A stretch of 64,000 nucleotides of DNA from Dongia deserti (GTDB lineage Bacteria; Pseudomonadota; Alphaproteobacteria; Dongiales; Dongiaceae): the NCBI RefSeq assembly GCF_003574735.1, contig NZ_QORW01000006.1:230887-294886 (forward strand), read 5' to 3'. The position numbers were made by a program, and so were the translations under genes. Of the stretch, positions 1-8,654 are shown one piece after another. Below the pieces are notes generated by a model that saw only the letters and a program-made list of their open reading frames with translations, had not been told where the DNA came from and made no database searches. Numbering within the stretch: the stretch's first letter is position 1; every line of letters begins with the position of its first letter.

Positions 1-395
1 GGAAAGGTCCAGCCCATGCGCCGCTTGAACGCCTGCAGCTTCGCGAGCGGCGCCCGCGAAACCGCCCACAGCAGCACGTCGTGGTTGGCCAGGTGCACGG
101 CAATACCGTTGAATCCATCCGCGATCGCCGAGCAGGAGGGGCACCCTGCCTTGTAGTCAGGCCCAAACATGAAGTGGTAGACGAGCAGCTGCGAGCGCCC
201 TTTGAAGAGGTCCTTGAGGGAGGCGCTGCCGTCATCAGTCTCGAACCGATACTCCTTGTCGATCCGCACCCACGGCAGGCTCTGCCGTTGCTGCGCGACG
301 GCGTCGCTGCGCCGCGTCAGCTCCTTCTCCGTCTTGAGCAGATCGAGCCGTGCCGCCAGCCACTCGTCGCGTGTTCCGGTCCTATGTGCCGTCAT
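1..395 (-). CDS. DUF899 family thioredoxin-like protein, partial (C-terminus outside the window)
   Basis: The first 131 residues of a DUF899 protein, a thioredoxin-fold family of unknown function, are present; the gene runs off the left edge. After an Arg/Lys-rich helical start, the family's characteristic block is readable near residues 70-100: LVYHFMFGPDY followed by GCPSCSAIADGFNG, holding the Cys-x-x-Cys pair of the fold. The ATG at 395 is preceded by a good Shine-Dalgarno (AAGGGAG). It lies 52 bases after an SRPBCC gene and is probably the third gene of an ArsR-led operon, a combination often seen in proteobacteria. No substrate can be inferred. Confidence 0.85.
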   Translation of the reverse strand, partial: MTAHRTGTRDEWLAARLDLLKTEKELTRRSDAVAQQRQSLPWVRIDKEYRFETDDGSASLKDLFKGRSQLLVYHFMFGPDYKAGCPSCSAIADGFNGIAVHLANHDVLLWAVSRAPLAKLQAFKRRMGWTF

Positions 396-447
396 TACTC
401 ACTCCCTTCGCGTTGTCGGCCCTCGATTGGGAACTGAGAGCCCCCGG

Positions 448-990
448 TCACGCCGCTCCCGATCGCTGCAGGGATGCGATCCGCTCTTCGTATTTGGGGC
501 GAACGCGCTCCACAACTTCCATGAAGTCGATGCCACCTCGACCGGCGATCCGCGAATCCAGATTGTCGAGATAGGCATGCCAGCCGGCGCTGTGAGGTGC
601 CAGCTCCTCGGTCGGGAGGCGCGAATGGAGTAGCGTCAACAGCACCTTCTCGCCTTTCTCTTGCAGCTCGAAGCGCACTTCGCCTTCATCGATTTCCTTG
701 ATCGAGCCGTCGGGCTGTTGATACCGCTGGAACCATGTGAAGCAGAGCACGTGCGGCCGCCGGAGCTCGCGGATGGTGCCGTGGACGCCGGCCGTATGAC
801 CGCCGCAGGTCTCTGTGCTGAAGCGCACGTCGACGGTTCCGCCGACATGCGGCTCCAGCGTGACGTCGGCGAACCAGGTCTTCAGTAATTCCGGCTTGGT
901 GAGATAGTCCCAGGCCAGCTCGATCGGGCCGGGCAGCAGGCGCTTGAATTCGACGGTGTGCAAATCGAGGATCGATCCATCGCGACTCAT
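448..990 (-). CDS. SRPBCC (AHSA1-type) domain protein
   Basis: 180 residues forming one START-like SRPBCC domain of the Aha1/activator-of-Hsp90 homologue type, a hydrophobic-ligand-binding fold. Typical features are the early FKRLLPGPIELAWDYLTKPE, the WFAD turn, and the run of beta strands ending in LTLLHSRLP before the C-terminal helix (GWHAYLDNLD). Its ATG overlaps the stop of the arsR-type gene by four bases (ATGA), so the two are translationally coupled. ArsR-SRPBCC pairs are common; the SRPBCC partner may bind a small hydrophobic compound, but the ligand is unknown. A longer frame extending upstream to 1353 is only read-through of the overlap. Confidence 0.88.
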   Translation of the reverse strand: MSRDGSILDLHTVEFKRLLPGPIELAWDYLTKPELLKTWFADVTLEPHVGGTVDVRFSTETCGGHTAGVHGTIRELRRPHVLCFTWFQRYQQPDGSIKEIDEGEVRFELQEKGEKVLLTLLHSRLPTEELAPHSAGWHAYLDNLDSRIAGRGGIDFMEVVERVRPKYEERIASLQRSGAA

Positions 991-1346
991 GGCTTCTTTC
1001 CTTTCGGCTTGCGTGGTTTGGAACGCGGCTTCTTGGCTTCCTCGGCCTTGTGGCGCTGTATCTGCCGCTCCAGCTCGTCCAGCCGCGGAATCCAGAAGCG
1101 GCGGACGTCGGAGAGCCACTGCTCGAGCTCGGCGAAGCCGGCGGGGTCGAGCGCGTAAATCCGGCGTTGTCCGTCGACCCTGACCCGAACAATGCTCGCT
1201 TCCCTCAGCACTTTCAAATGCTGCGAGACGGCCGGGGCGCTGATGTCGAAGGCGCCGCCAATCTCTCCGGCCGCCAGCTCGCGCCCTGCCAGCATCTCCA
1301 CGATGCGGCGCCGGTTCGGGTCGGCAAGGGCGATCAGGGACTGCAT
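987..1346 (-). CDS. ArsR-family winged-helix transcriptional regulator
   Basis: A 119-residue ArsR-type regulator. The winged helix-turn-helix spans about residues 5-75: ALADPNRRRIVEMLAGRELAAGEI, then the recognition helix in SAPAVSQHLKVLREA and the wing VRVRVDGQRRIYALDP. The C-terminal 20 residues are a basic Lys/Pro/Arg tail. I see no ArsR metal-binding CxC motif, so it likely senses something other than a metal or acts without ligand. It leads the operon with the SRPBCC and DUF899 genes. A 12-base perfect palindrome 22 bases upstream of the start is a likely autoregulatory operator. Confidence 0.88.
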   Translation of the reverse strand: MQSLIALADPNRRRIVEMLAGRELAAGEIGGAFDISAPAVSQHLKVLREASIVRVRVDGQRRIYALDPAGFAELEQWLSDVRRFWIPRLDELERQIQRHKAEEAKKPRSKPRKPKGKKP

Positions 1347-1367
1347 GTCGCATATGATGAAGTATGA

Positions 1368-1379
1368 ACTTAATTAAGT
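1368..1379. promoter_or_regulatory. Candidate operator palindrome for the ArsR-type regulator
   Basis: The perfect 12-base palindrome ACTTAATTAAGT lies just upstream of the regulator's start in an AT-rich patch that stands out from the GC-rich surroundings. ArsR-family dimers usually bind AT-rich imperfect palindromes overlapping their own promoter. Assignment is by position and symmetry only. Confidence 0.45.
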
Positions 1380-1464
1380 CAAGACGAAAATAATGGCGCG
1401 AGGGGTGTCCAATCGACCTTGCCTTGGGTCGGTCGCCTTTCAGAGGGTGGCGGAGTGGTGAGTC

Positions 1465-1995
1465 CTAGTTGTGCGCGTGCAGGTCGCTGGCCGCGATTTC
1501 GAAGCGCAACAACTCCTTCTGCGCGCCCTCGCTGCGGTAGGTGACGCGCACCTGCGCATCCTCGTCGAGCGGCAGCGTCACAAGGTCGGTCTGCGGCAGC
1601 AGGAATTCGAGATAGCGCAAACTGTAGTGGCGGTATTCGAAATCGACGCCGTTCACGGCGAAGCGCTGACTGGTCTCAATAAACAGCCCGTCGGGCTGCC
1701 GATCGATGGCGGTTGCAGCGACCGGTCCGGCCTCGATCGACATCTGCGTCGCATCGCGCGCCGCGGCCCGGCTGTGCCATAGGGTCCAATATTGATAAAG
1801 AACCGTGGGCGCATAGGAGAGATAGAGCACCCAGAGGCCGAGCTGAATCGGCCTGCCGGCCGACCTCCACCTACGCGCTTTGGCCACATGGGAGAAGGCG
1901 AGCAGCAGCACCGGCACGGATAGCACGATCACCAGTGGACCCGGCTGAAGTTGTGCGGCCCCCGCATCCAGCACGGTGGTATATTCGGACTTCAT
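1465..1995 (-). CDS. Small membrane protein of unknown function
   Basis: 176 residues, family not recognised. Two hydrophobic segments, about residues 20-38 (PLVIVLSVPVLLLAF) and 50-68 (LGLWVLYLSYAPTVLY), precede a soluble C-terminal half rich in beta-type sequence that ends in HAHN. The topology suggests a two-pass membrane anchor with a small soluble domain, either periplasmic or cytoplasmic. It stands alone between the arsR operon and the divergent mesaconyl-CoA hydratase gene. No function is proposed. Confidence 0.65.
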   Translation of the reverse strand: MKSEYTTVLDAGAAQLQPGPLVIVLSVPVLLLAFSHVAKARRWRSAGRPIQLGLWVLYLSYAPTVLYQYWTLWHSRAAARDATQMSIEAGPVAATAIDRQPDGLFIETSQRFAVNGVDFEYRHYSLRYLEFLLPQTDLVTLPLDEDAQVRVTYRSEGAQKELLRFEIAASDLHAHN

Positions 1996-2177
1996 CGAAC
2001 GCTCCCCTGTCCGGCGCGTCGCTGTTGTCCCCCGAGATCGTCATTATCCTCAAATTCCTAATGCCCTGTTAATCTTTGGGTGGATTTGAGCCAAGGGCGG
2101 CAGCATTTGGGCATGCCTTTGCGGGACGTGGCTAAGCCGTTATGTTGCGGTGCGATAGGGCGAGCGATGGGCGCGAC

Positions 2178-3230
2178 ATGTCGATCAAGACCAACGCAGG
2201 CAATTTCTTCGAGGATTTCCGGCTGGGGCAGGAGATCGTCCACGCCGTGCCGCGCACCGTCACGGCAGGGGATGTGGCGCTCTATATCGGCCTGACCGGT
2301 GCGCGCTTTTCGCTGCATTCTTCCGACGGCTTCGCGCAGGCGCTTGGCTACGGCAAGGCGCCGGTCGACGACCTCCTGGTCTTTCATATCGTGTTCGGCC
2401 GGACGGTCGCCGATGTCTCGCTGAATGCGGTCGCCAATCTCGGCTACGCGCAATGCAAGTTCGGCGCCCCGGTCTATGTGGGCGACACGGTCAGCGCGCG
2501 CTCGACCGTCATTGGACTCAAGGAGAACTCCAACCGCGAGAGCGGCATCGTCTATGTGCGTTCCATCGGCCGCAATCAGCGCGATGAGATCGTGCTCGAC
2601 TACGTGCGTTGGGTGATCGTGAAAAAGCACGACCAAGCAGGGCCGGCACCCGACGCACATGTGCCCGATCTGGCCGACGTCGTTGCGCCGACGGACTTCT
2701 ACATCCCTGCAGGCCTGCAGATGCAGCGCTATGATCGCGCGCTCGCCGGCTCGCCTCATGTGTGGGAGGATTATAAGAAGGGCGAGCGCATCGACCACGT
2801 CGACGGCATGACTCTCGAAGAGAGCGATCACATGACCGCGACGCGCCTCTATCAGAACAATGCCAAGGTTCATTTCAACCAGCACGCCGAGTCCAAGGGA
2901 CGGTTCGGTAGGCGCCTGATCTATGGCGGGCACATCATCAGCCTGGCGCGCGCACTCAGTTTCAATGGCCTCGCCAATGCCTTCCGCGTGCTCGCCATCA
3001 ATGGCGGCCGGCATACCAATCCCAGCTTTGCGGGCGATACGATCTATGCTTGGAGCGAGGTGCTGGACGTGATCGAGCTGGCCGGACGCGCGGATCTGGG
3101 CGCCTTGCGGCTCAGAATGGTCGCCACCAAGGACCGGATGTGTGCAGACTTCCCCGGTCCGAATGCCGCCGGCAAGTACCCGGCGGAGGTGGTGCTGGAC
3201 CTCGATTACACTGTCCTATTGCCGCGGTAG
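2178..3230 (+). CDS. mch: Mesaconyl-CoA hydratase (beta-methylmalyl-CoA dehydratase)
   Basis: 350 residues, tandem MaoC/hot-dog enzyme of the ethylmalonyl-CoA pathway; it interconverts mesaconyl-C1-CoA and beta-methylmalyl-CoA. The N-terminus (KTNAGNFFEDFRLGQEIVHA) and the block LLVFHIVFGRTVADVSLNAV are characteristic of the alphaproteobacterial enzyme, and length matches the usual 340-350. Two hot-dog halves are visible, about residues 10-160 and 200-345; the second contains the hydratase-like RRLIYGGHIISLARALSFNG. I chose the ATG at 2178 because it gives the family N-terminus; an in-frame ATG 36 bases upstream adds only non-conserved residues. It implies acetate/C2 assimilation without, or in addition to, the glyoxylate shunt. 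Confidence 0.92.
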   Translation: MSIKTNAGNFFEDFRLGQEIVHAVPRTVTAGDVALYIGLTGARFSLHSSDGFAQALGYGKAPVDDLLVFHIVFGRTVADVSLNAVANLGYAQCKFGAPVYVGDTVSARSTVIGLKENSNRESGIVYVRSIGRNQRDEIVLDYVRWVIVKKHDQAGPAPDAHVPDLADVVAPTDFYIPAGLQMQRYDRALAGSPHVWEDYKKGERIDHVDGMTLEESDHMTATRLYQNNAKVHFNQHAESKGRFGRRLIYGGHIISLARALSFNGLANAFRVLAINGGRHTNPSFAGDTIYAWSEVLDVIELAGRADLGALRLRMVATKDRMCADFPGPNAAGKYPAEVVLDLDYTVLLPR

Positions 3231-3268
3231 ACCGACTAAAGGTGGGGGTCCAGCGAGTGCCGTCGCAT

Positions 3269-3295
3269 TTGACGCTGCACTGCAAAAACGCTAAT
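3269..3295 (+). promoter_or_regulatory. Candidate sigma-70 promoter of the sdh operon
   Basis: TTGACG at 3269-3274 and GCTAAT at 3290-3295 are separated by 15 bases (16 if the -10 is read one base later). They lie in the only sizeable gap before sdhC. The -35 is good and the -10 weak; the call is by pattern only. Confidence 0.35.
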
Positions 3296-3394
3296 CAGGC
3301 AACAGCGTCTTCGTGGGGTCTGGCGGCCTGCGCACGGCCAGCGGCCTCATTTCTGGGACCTGGCGACAGGTAAGACCGACAGGGCAAAACGACC

Positions 3395-3790
3395 ATGGCT
3401 TCGCATCCGCGACCGATTGCGCCGCATCTGCAGATCTATCGGCCGCAGCTCACTTCAATCACTTCCATCCTGCATCGGATCACCGGGATCTTCCTATCCC
3501 TCGGCGTCCTGCCGCTGATCTATTGGCTGGTGGCCGCCGCGACCAGCACGGAGGCTTTCGATCAGGCGCAGGCGCTGGCGGGTTCGATCATTGGGCGCAC
3601 CTTGCTGTTCTTCTGGACCGGCGCCTTCTTCTATCACCTGCTGAATGGCATCCGGCACCTCGCCTGGGATGCCGGCTGGGGCTACGAGCTGACCACTGCC
3701 TATCGCACCGGTTGGACTGTCTTCATCGGGACGGTCATCCTCACGATCGCCGCTTGGGCGCTCGGCTACTGGGCGCGAGGGAACGTTTAA
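3395..3790 (+). CDS. sdhC: Succinate dehydrogenase cytochrome b556 subunit
   Basis: 131-residue membrane anchor subunit of respiratory complex II. The signature RPQLTSITSILHRITG (residues 16-31) contains the Ser and Arg of the quinone site. Three transmembrane helices follow, at about 30-50, 68-88 and 108-127; the second carries FFYHLLNGIRHLAWD with the haem-ligand histidine. It is the first gene of sdhCDAB, and its TAA overlaps the sdhD ATG by one base (TAATG). Confidence 0.95.
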   Translation: MASHPRPIAPHLQIYRPQLTSITSILHRITGIFLSLGVLPLIYWLVAAATSTEAFDQAQALAGSIIGRTLLFFWTGAFFYHLLNGIRHLAWDAGWGYELTTAYRTGWTVFIGTVILTIAAWALGYWARGNV

Positions 3791-4188
3791 TGGCGAACGC
3801 CAAGGGCAATCTGCGCAGCGATCTCGGCCGCGTCCGCGGCCTCGGCTCCGCCAAGGAAGGCGTGCGTCACTGGTGGGTGCAGCGTGTCACCGCTATCGCG
3901 CTGATCCCGCTGTCGCTCTGGTTCGTGGCCGGCATCGTGTTCCTGATCGACGTCGACCGCGCCACCGCGATCCAGTGGCTGGGCTCGCCGGTCACGCTGG
4001 GCCTGATGAGCCTGTTCCTCATTGCGCTCATTTATCACACGGTGCTGGGCTTGCAGGTCGTGATTGAGGACTACATCCATTCCCATGCGGTGAAGCTCAC
4101 GCTGCTGCTGGCGATCCAGTTTGCAGGCTGGGGGCTGGCCGCGGCGGGGATCATCGCGATGCTGCTGATCACGATCTACGGCGGCTGA
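3790..4188 (+). CDS. sdhD: Succinate dehydrogenase membrane anchor subunit
   Basis: 132 residues, second membrane anchor of complex II. The N-terminal [22 protein letters not shown] is the alphaproteobacterial SdhD motif, with the HWW-x-QR entering the first helix. Three hydrophobic helices lie at about 33-53, 65-87 and 105-130; the middle one contains [16 protein letters not shown], including the conserved His and the Asp-Tyr near the quinone site. The start overlaps the sdhC stop, so the two anchors are made in coupled amounts. Confidence 0.93.
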   Translation: MANAKGNLRSDLGRVRGLGSAKEGVRHWWVQRVTAIALIPLSLWFVAGIVFLIDVDRATAIQWLGSPVTLGLMSLFLIALIYHTVLGLQVVIEDYIHSHAVKLTLLLAIQFAGWGLAAAGIIAMLLITIYGG

Positions 4189-4208
4189 ACACCGGAGAAA
4201 TCGGCACC

Positions 4209-6047
4209 ATGCCCGAAGAGAATGTCCACGACACGCCCGTAAGCGCGCCCAAGATCAACGGCCAGGCCTACCCGTTCACCGACCACACTTATGACGTCGT
4301 GGTGGTCGGCGCCGGTGGCGCGGGCCTGCGCGCCACCTTCGGCATGGCGGAGAAGGGACTGAAGACCGCCTGCATTTCCAAGGTCTATCCGACCCGCTCC
4401 CACACCGTGGCGGCGCAAGGCGGCATCTCCGCCTCGCTCGGCAACATGGGCGAGGATGACTGGCGCTGGCACATGTACGACACCGTCAAGGGCTCCGACT
4501 GGCTCGGCGACCAGGATGCGATCGAATACATGGTGCGCGAAGCGGTCCCGGCAATCATTGAGCTGGAGCATTACGGCGTGCCGTTCAGCCGCACCGAGGA
4601 GGGCAAGATCTACCAGCGCCCGTTCGGCGGCATGACCACCCATTTCGGTAAGGGCATCGCCCAGCGCACCTGCGCTGCCGCCGACCGCACCGGCCATGCG
4701 ATCCTGCACACACTCTATCAGCAGGCGTTGAAGCACCGGGCACAGTTCTTCGTCGAGTATTTCGCCATAGACCTCATCATGGATGAGGAGGGGAACTGCG
4801 TCGGCGTCGTCGCCTGGAACCTCGATGACGGCACGATCCATCGCTTCAATGCCAAGATGGTGGTGCTGGCGACCGGCGGCTATGGCCGCGTCTACTTCTC
4901 CTGCACTTCCGCCCACACCTGCACCGGCGACGGCAACGCAATGGCCTTGCGCGCTGGACTGCCGCTGCAGGACATGGAGTTCATCCAGTTTCACCCGACC
5001 GGCATCTATGGCGCCGGCTGCCTGATCACGGAAGGCGTGCGCGGCGAAGGCGGCTATCTCACGAACAGCGCCGGCGAGCGCTTCATGGAGCGCTACGCCC
5101 CCTCGGCCAAGGACCTCGCCTCGCGCGACGTGGTCAGCCGCTCCATGACCATCGAGATCCGCGAAGGCCGCGGTGTCGGCCCCAACAAGGACCACATCCA
5201 CCTGCATATCGAGCATCTGGATCCGAAGGTGATCCATGAGCGCCTGCCTGGCATCGCGGAGACCGCGCGCATCTTCGCCGGCATCGATGTGACGCGCGAG
5301 CCGATCCCTGTGCTGCCGACCTGCCACTACAATATGGGCGGCGTCCCAACCAATTACCGGGCCGAGGTCGTGACCCTCAAGAATGGCAGTCCGGATTCGG
5401 TGGTGCAGGGCCTGATGGCCATCGGCGAAGCGGCTTGCGTCTCGGTGCACGGCGCCAACCGCCTCGGCTCCAACTCGTTGCTCGACCTCGTGGTGTTCGG
5501 CCGCGCCGCCGCCCACCGCTGCGTCGAGGTCGTGAAGCCGGAGGAAGCGCCGCGGCCGCTGCCCAAGGATGCGGGGGAGCTGGCGATCAGCCGCCTCGAC
5601 AGGGCGCGCCACGCCAACGGCGACATGCCGACGGCCGCCCTGCGCCTGGAGATGCAGAAGGTGATGCAGTCGAACTGCGCCGTCTTCCGCACTGGCGAGG
5701 TGCTGCAGGAGGGCTGTGATCACATGCAGCGGATCTGGGCCCACCGCGACCGCATCAAGGTCGAGGATCGCTCCATGATCTGGAACAGCGACCTTGCGGA
5801 GACGCTGGAGCTCGACAATCTGCTCTATCAAGCGGTGGTGTCGATCGAATCCGCCCGCAATCGCCAGGAAAGCCGTGGCGCCCACGCGCGCGAGGACTTC
5901 CCGGAGCGCGATGACCAGAAATGGCTGAAACACACGATCGCCTGGGCACGCGAGGACGGAAAGGTGGAGATCGACTACCGCCCGGTCCACCTGCAGCCGC
6001 TCAGCAACGACGTGCAGAGCTTCCCGCCCAAGGCGCGGGTCTACTGA
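4209..6047 (+). CDS. sdhA: Succinate dehydrogenase flavoprotein subunit
   Basis: 612 residues, catalytic subunit that oxidises succinate to fumarate and passes electrons to SdhB. The FAD dinucleotide fold starts at [16 protein letters not shown] (about residues 29-44). The SHTVAAQGG block contains the histidine that covalently carries [24 protein letters not shown] and [19 protein letters not shown] are further family blocks, and the C-terminus ends in the usual YRPVHLQPL region. Length is normal. It is preceded by sdhD (20-base gap) and separated from sdhB by an unusual 108-base hairpin-bearing gap. Confidence 0.97.
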   Translation: MPEENVHDTPVSAPKINGQAYPFTDHTYDVVVVGAGGAGLRATFGMAEKGLKTACISKVYPTRSHTVAAQGGISASLGNMGEDDWRWHMYDTVKGSDWLGDQDAIEYMVREAVPAIIELEHYGVPFSRTEEGKIYQRPFGGMTTHFGKGIAQRTCAAADRTGHAILHTLYQQALKHRAQFFVEYFAIDLIMDEEGNCVGVVAWNLDDGTIHRFNAKMVVLATGGYGRVYFSCTSAHTCTGDGNAMALRAGLPLQDMEFIQFHPTGIYGAGCLITEGVRGEGGYLTNSAGERFMERYAPSAKDLASRDVVSRSMTIEIREGRGVGPNKDHIHLHIEHLDPKVIHERLPGIAETARIFAGIDVTREPIPVLPTCHYNMGGVPTNYRAEVVTLKNGSPDSVVQGLMAIGEAACVSVHGANRLGSNSLLDLVVFGRAAAHRCVEVVKPEEAPRPLPKDAGELAISRLDRARHANGDMPTAALRLEMQKVMQSNCAVFRTGEVLQEGCDHMQRIWAHRDRIKVEDRSMIWNSDLAETLELDNLLYQAVVSIESARNRQESRGAHAREDFPERDDQKWLKHTIAWAREDGKVEIDYRPVHLQPLSNDVQSFPPKARVY

Positions 6048-6078
6048 TGAGCGTCTCCAAGGCACCCCTTCAAAATAA

Positions 6079-6127
6079 CCTCCCTTCCCCCCTTGCGGGA
6101 GAAGGGGATCTTTCTGAGGGGAAGAGG
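6079..6127. repeat. Hairpin-forming intergenic repeat between sdhA and sdhB
   Basis: The otherwise compact sdh operon opens to a 108-base gap containing CCCCTT (6089-6094), a 7-base loop and AAGGGG (6102-6107). A second, imperfect outer pairing forms between the CCTCCC-CTTCCCC-like run at 6079-6090 and GGGGAAGAGG at about 6118-6127. Sequences of the type TTCCCCCCTTGCGGGAGAAG recur between genes in many alphaproteobacteria, so this looks like a dispersed repeat inserted inside an operon. There is no T-run after it on the plus strand, so it is not a simple terminator. Confidence 0.6.
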
Positions 6128-6155
6128 CGTTCTTCTTTCGAGGTTCAATTACATC

Positions 6156-6932
6156 ATGGCTGAACTGACGCTCGCGGCAAAGGATCGTCCGGTCGAAGGG
6201 AAGAAGTTCCCTGCGCCCGCCGGCGCCAAGCGCACGCGCACTTTCAAGGTCTATCGCTGGGACCCGGACAAGGGCGGCAATCCGCGGATCGACAGCTACG
6301 AGGTCGATCTCGATACCTGCGGCCCGATGGTCCTGGACGCGCTGATCAAGATCAAGAACGAGATGGATTCGACCCTGACCTTCCGGCGCTCCTGCCGCGA
6401 AGGTGTGTGCGGGTCCTGCGCCATGAACATCGATGGCACCAACGATCTCGCCTGCACCAAATACATCGCGGATGTGAAGGGCGACGTGAAGATCTATCCC
6501 CTGCCGCATATGGCGGTGGTGAAGGACCTGGTGTCGGATCTCAATACCATCTTCGCGCAGTATGCCTCGATCGAGCCGTGGCTGAAGGCGGACACCGCGG
6601 CGCCGGCGCGCGAGCGTCCGCAATCGCCGGAGGAGCGCGCCAGGCTCGACGGCCTTTGGGAGTGCATCCTCTGCTTCTGCTGCTCGACCTCGTGCCCGAG
6701 CTATTGGTGGAACAGCGACCGATATCTTGGGCCTGCCGTCCTGCTGCAGGCCTATCGCTGGATCGCGGATTCGCGCGATGAGGCGACCGGTCAGCGGCTC
6801 GACAATCTGGAAGATCCGTTCCGGCTCTATCGCTGCCATACCATCATGAACTGCACCAAGACCTGTCCCAAGGGCCTCAACCCGGCCAAGGCGATCGGCG
6901 AGATCAAGAAGCTGATGGTCGAACGGCGCTGA
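6156..6932 (+). CDS. sdhB: Succinate dehydrogenase iron-sulfur subunit
   Basis: 258 residues, carries electrons from SdhA flavin to the quinone site. The N-terminal plant-ferredoxin-type domain binds [2Fe-2S] through Cys80, Cys85, Cys88 and Cys100 ([15 protein letters not shown]). The C-terminal domain holds the [4Fe-4S]/[3Fe-4S] ligands in [12 protein letters not shown] (residues 170-181) and [14 protein letters not shown] (227-239). I chose the ATG at 6156 ([10 protein letters not shown]); the same frame is open further upstream through the repeat, but that part is not protein-like. The start has only a weak, distant GAGG. Confidence 0.96.
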   Translation: MAELTLAAKDRPVEGKKFPAPAGAKRTRTFKVYRWDPDKGGNPRIDSYEVDLDTCGPMVLDALIKIKNEMDSTLTFRRSCREGVCGSCAMNIDGTNDLACTKYIADVKGDVKIYPLPHMAVVKDLVSDLNTIFAQYASIEPWLKADTAAPARERPQSPEERARLDGLWECILCFCCSTSCPSYWWNSDRYLGPAVLLQAYRWIADSRDEATGQRLDNLEDPFRLYRCHTIMNCTKTCPKGLNPAKAIGEIKKLMVERR

Positions 6933-6943
6933 CGTCCAGATGA

Positions 6944-7006
6944 CAGGTATCAGGAATCAGGTATCAGAAGTGGGGCGGCGTTCTGATCCCTGATTCCTGA
7001 TACCTG
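6944..7006. terminator. Long inverted repeat after sdhB (terminator or dispersed repeat)
   Basis: The arms at 6944-6969 and 6981-7006 are 26 bases each, complementary except at one position (T6962 against C6988), around an 11-base GC-rich loop. Each arm contains near-direct repeats of GGTATCAG / GGAATCAG. The stem would be very stable, yet no T-run follows. It could protect the sdh mRNA 3' end, terminate by a non-canonical route, or be a mobile intergenic repeat. Confidence 0.6.
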
Positions 7007-7099
7007 ATCGCTGCAACTTTAACTGACAATTCAGACCGCGGTGGCTATGGTGCCGCCGTGAGTTGATGGGGCGACTTCAATCTGAGAAAGATCTGCGAC

Positions 7100-8623
7100 A
7101 TGACAAGCAATCGACGGGTGAGGCCCGGGCGTATCCTCTTGGCTTTCGGCATGGCTGGCGTGCTGGCATTGGCGGGCTGCGACAAAGGCCCCGACAAGGA
7201 ACAGATGGCTGCCGAGCTCAAGAGCAGCGTCGAAGCGGAGCTGAAGAAGATCGAGGGATCCTCGGGGCAGAACATCCTGAGCCACGGCGCGGTCAACGTC
7301 ACGCCCCAGGATCATGCCTATCTCGTCACGATCGAAGGCTTGAAGTTGCATCCGTCGCCGGAAGGCTCGCTCGACATCGGGACCGTCACCTACCTGGCGA
7401 AGCCGAAGGACGAGAAGTCCTACGAGGTCTGGGATCTGAAAATACCGCAGACTATGCTTTTCAAGGGTCCGGACGGGAAGGAGAAGGGCAAGCTCACCGT
7501 CACCACCAAGTCCTTCAGTGGCCTTTATTCGAAAGAGCTGGCGACGTTTGAGAAGCTGGACGGCGAGTTCGCCGATATCTCTGCGACGGATGACACGGGC
7601 GGCGACGTCCGGATTGCCAACGCGAAGTTTACCGGCGGCCTGACCGACAAGGGCGGGGGCGTCGCGGATTCGGCCGGCAGCCTGGTGCTGTCCGGTTTGA
7701 CGGCCAAGGATACCGGCGGCGGTCTCTTCTCCATCGCTGAGACGCAGATCGACGGCAAGTATGATTCGATGAAGGTGGTGGACTATCAGGCCGCGATGCT
7801 CAAATACCAGGAGCTGATCGTGAAGCAGGCCGCGCTGGTGGAGCAGGGTGCCTCCGGTCAGCCTTCCTCCCTCAGCCCCGAAGACCAGAAGGCGCTGACT
7901 GACGCGGTCAACACCTTGGCCGCTTCGGTCAAGGGCGGTGATTTCAAGATCGCTTTCAAAGGCCTCAAATACAGCGAAGCCGGCGAGGAGCCTTTTTCCA
8001 TGGGTGGCCTGAACCTGGGCATGCTCATCGACGGCATCAACCAGGAGAAAGGCAGCTTCAATTTCGATATCGGGCTCCGGGAGCTGGCGGTGTCGATGGA
8101 CGAGATGAGCAGCCCGCTCGAGCAGGCCGCCATGCCCAAGGACGGGAACCTCAGCCTCAAGATCACCGAGATCCCGAGCAAGGACATCGTGAAGGTCCTG
8201 GCGGACAACCTGCCGGGCATGGCCTCCGCCAACAGCGCGATGGCGGAAGCGAACGCGATGGCCATGCTGGTGGCGTTGCAATCCGTGCTGCAGACCTCCG
8301 GCGCCAAGATCGAAGTGGCGCCCTCGCAGCTCGCGGCGCAGCTGGTGGAGATGAAGGCCGACGGCATGTTCAACGTGGTGCAGCAGTCGATGTTCGGCGT
8401 CGTCGGCGCGCTCAACGTGGCGATCCGCGGCATGGATGATCTGGTCGCGCTCGCCCAACAGACGCCGGAGGATTACGAGGCGCAGCAGGTGATGGGCACC
8501 GCCGACATGCTGCAGGCGTATTCGACGCGCGAGCAGGGCGCCGACGGCAAGCCGCTCGACAAGTTCAAGATCGAGATCAACGAAGCCGGCCAGATCCTCG
8601 TCAACGGCAAGCCGCTGATGTGA
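7100..8623 (+). CDS. Large predicted lipoprotein of unknown function
   Basis: 507 residues, family not recognised. An Arg-rich n-region, a hydrophobic core and a lipobox LAGC ending at Cys27 predict lipid attachment after signal peptidase II cleavage; the next residue is Asp28, the classical inner-membrane retention signal, though that rule is best established in enterics. The mature protein is one long beta-rich region with repeated motifs of the kind LTVTTKSFSGLYS, LVLSGLTAKDTGG and FKIAFKGLKYSEAG, interrupted by a helical stretch near residues 225-275. This layout resembles periplasmic proteins with stacked beta-helical or AsmA/YdgA-like domains, but I cannot assign it. A strong terminator follows. 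Confidence 0.75.
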   Translation: MTSNRRVRPGRILLAFGMAGVLALAGCDKGPDKEQMAAELKSSVEAELKKIEGSSGQNILSHGAVNVTPQDHAYLVTIEGLKLHPSPEGSLDIGTVTYLAKPKDEKSYEVWDLKIPQTMLFKGPDGKEKGKLTVTTKSFSGLYSKELATFEKLDGEFADISATDDTGGDVRIANAKFTGGLTDKGGGVADSAGSLVLSGLTAKDTGGGLFSIAETQIDGKYDSMKVVDYQAAMLKYQELIVKQAALVEQGASGQPSSLSPEDQKALTDAVNTLAASVKGGDFKIAFKGLKYSEAGEEPFSMGGLNLGMLIDGINQEKGSFNFDIGLRELAVSMDEMSSPLEQAAMPKDGNLSLKITEIPSKDIVKVLADNLPGMASANSAMAEANAMAMLVALQSVLQTSGAKIEVAPSQLAAQLVEMKADGMFNVVQQSMFGVVGALNVAIRGMDDLVALAQQTPEDYEAQQVMGTADMLQAYSTREQGADGKPLDKFKIEINEAGQILVNGKPLM

Positions 8624-8654
8624 CCTGCATCACAAATGAGTCTCTTCCTGTTTC

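Noticed and set aside
448-1353. 301-residue frame as one ArsR-SRPBCC fusion
   Set aside because: The ArsR part is encoded in a different frame; the extra N-terminus of this frame is its shadow. The two genes simply overlap by ATGA.
4176-6839. 887-residue open frame on the minus strand
   Set aside because: It is entirely antisense to sdhA and sdhB, whose motifs are intact, and consists of Arg/His/Ala-rich low-similarity sequence typical of mirror frames in high-GC DNA.
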